Assembly: GCA_008501785.1 (NCBI GenBank)
Contig: QQUD01000911.1
Span: 1-6,357 of the forward strand
DNA length: 6,357 nt
Source: Chloroflexota bacterium
Lineage (GTDB): Bacteria > Chloroflexota > Anaerolineae > Promineifilales > Promineifilaceae
Direction of reading: 5' to 3'
Under the pieces are notes generated by a model, which was not told where the DNA came from, did no database searches, and saw only the letters and a program-made list of their open reading frames with translations. Shown here in pieces: positions 5,976-6,357 of this stretch (position 1 is the stretch's first letter; each line of letters starts with the position of its first letter). Both the position numbers and the translations under genes were made by a program.

Positions 5976-6114
5976 AATGTTTGGAGAAGATATAATTTTG
6001 CTAGACATCCTGCGACGTAAACATGATACATCGAAATAGTAAATCTAACAATGAATTTTTATATTTTCCAGCAATTCTCCTTTTGGCAATCCATTAAGAT
6101 TATCTCCAAACATT
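5976..6114. repeat. 12-bp perfect inverted repeat flanking the upstream region of the AT-rich gene
   Basis: AATGTTTGGAGA at 5976-5987 is the exact reverse complement of TCTCCAAACATT at 6103-6114, with 115 bases between. The left arm lies just upstream of the start codon at 5962. The interval is AT-rich and contains a candidate minus-strand promoter. Roles could be a paired operator site allowing DNA looping, or the trace of a small insertion. Confidence 0.55.
6023..6051 (-). promoter_or_regulatory. Candidate promoter of the AT-rich gene
   Basis: On the minus strand TTGTTA (6046-6051) and TATCAT (6023-6028) are separated by 17 bases. They match the sigma-70 boxes at four and five of six positions. 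Transcription would start about 54 bases before the ATG at 5962. In such AT-rich sequence chance matches are common, so this is only a candidate. Confidence 0.4.
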
Positions 6115-6204
6115 CGGTGGATAAACTGAAGAGAGGAGAATCTTACAAATTGATTAGTTAGTTTGGCTCACCCCTACTCCGACCGCAACCCAGTCCCGAA
6201 GGGC

Positions 6205-6280
6205 TGCTCTCCCCCCGCTCCGGCCTGGTCTTCAGACCGTGCCGTTCTTCCTCTTTTGGTCTCCAGACCAATTCTTCGGT
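6205..6280. repeat. Diverged interspersed repeat, copy C
   Basis: It contains CCGCTCCG (6215-6222), GGTCTTCAGACC (6227-6238) and GGTCTCCAGACC (6258-6269), spaced as in copy B and in the same orientation, with GTGCCGTTCTTC between them matching GTGCCATTCTTT in B. Together with copy B it flanks the AT-rich gene as a direct repeat about 2 kb apart. Confidence 0.55.
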
Positions 6281-6286
6281 TGACAC

Positions 6287-6322
6287 AAAAAGAGCCGGTT
6301 TCATGATAGAAACCAGCTCTTT
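6287..6322 (-). terminator. Intrinsic terminator for a minus-strand gene beyond the right edge
   Basis: Two 14-base arms (6289-6302 and 6309-6322) surround a 6-base loop. The single plus-strand C-A mismatch becomes a G-U pair on the minus strand, and the A-run at 6287-6291 becomes the U-tract. The arm closely resembles that of the terminator at 2010-2042 (both contain AAGAGCC). Transcription must come from the right, so a minus-strand gene should end in or just past the last bases of the window. Confidence 0.75.
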
Positions 6323-6357
6323 AAATAGTCGTTTTATTTGAAAAACTACAGTTCTTG

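Noticed and set aside
5991..5996. Perfect TATAAT on the plus strand, possible antisense promoter
   Set aside because: No acceptable -35 box lies 16-18 bases upstream and the region is AT-rich, so chance is likely.
6323..6357. Possible 3' end of a minus-strand gene with a TAG at 6346-6348
   Set aside because: Only a few codons would lie inside the window; the terminator suggests such a gene, but the coding sequence cannot be supported.

Overview
The window is a 6.36 kb piece of bacterial chromosome of mixed composition. Its left half has moderate GC content and ordinary chromosomal genes. Its right half is gene-poor, rich in repeats, and holds one AT-rich gene that looks acquired. The host cannot be named from the sequence. 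The style of the histidine kinase, the ICMT-type membrane protein, the small interspersed repeats and a very frequent octamer (ACGGCCGT, seven copies) would fit a filamentous or environmental lineage such as Chloroflexota, but that is only a guess.

Left part (1-1989, plus strand): the 3' part of a cyclase-family (kynurenine formamidase-like) metal hydrolase gene, cut by the window edge. Its stop codon overlaps the start of a complete 511-residue membrane sensor histidine kinase (TAATG). No response regulator is visible.

Middle part (about 2010-3925, minus strand): a TetR-family repressor gene has a near-consensus sigma-70 promoter followed directly by a symmetrical four-half-site operator. 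Downstream lie an ICMT/PEMT-type integral membrane methyltransferase-like gene and, overlapping it by 4 bp, a four-helix membrane protein. A G-U-pairing hairpin with a U-tract on the minus strand closes the set. A 56-base REP-like palindrome separates the repressor from the two membrane genes. The simplest reading is an inducible membrane or lipid-modification unit under the repressor.

Right part (about 3930-6357): a gene-poor stretch with a diverged small repeat family (core GGTCTCCAGACC) in three places. Between the first two copies is a decayed copy of the 3' end of the histidine kinase gene, still open in frame but lacking the G2 ATP-binding box. The second and third copies lie in the same orientation on either side of an AT-rich minus-strand gene. 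That gene encodes a 475-residue protein with an N-terminal membrane anchor, a long charged helical region and a distinct C-terminal module beginning MGDQYNI. A good ribosome-binding site stands just before that methionine, so the module may also be made as a separate protein of 118 residues. This gene is the best candidate for an undescribed accessory or defence function. The window ends with a second minus-strand terminator that belongs to a gene beyond the right edge.
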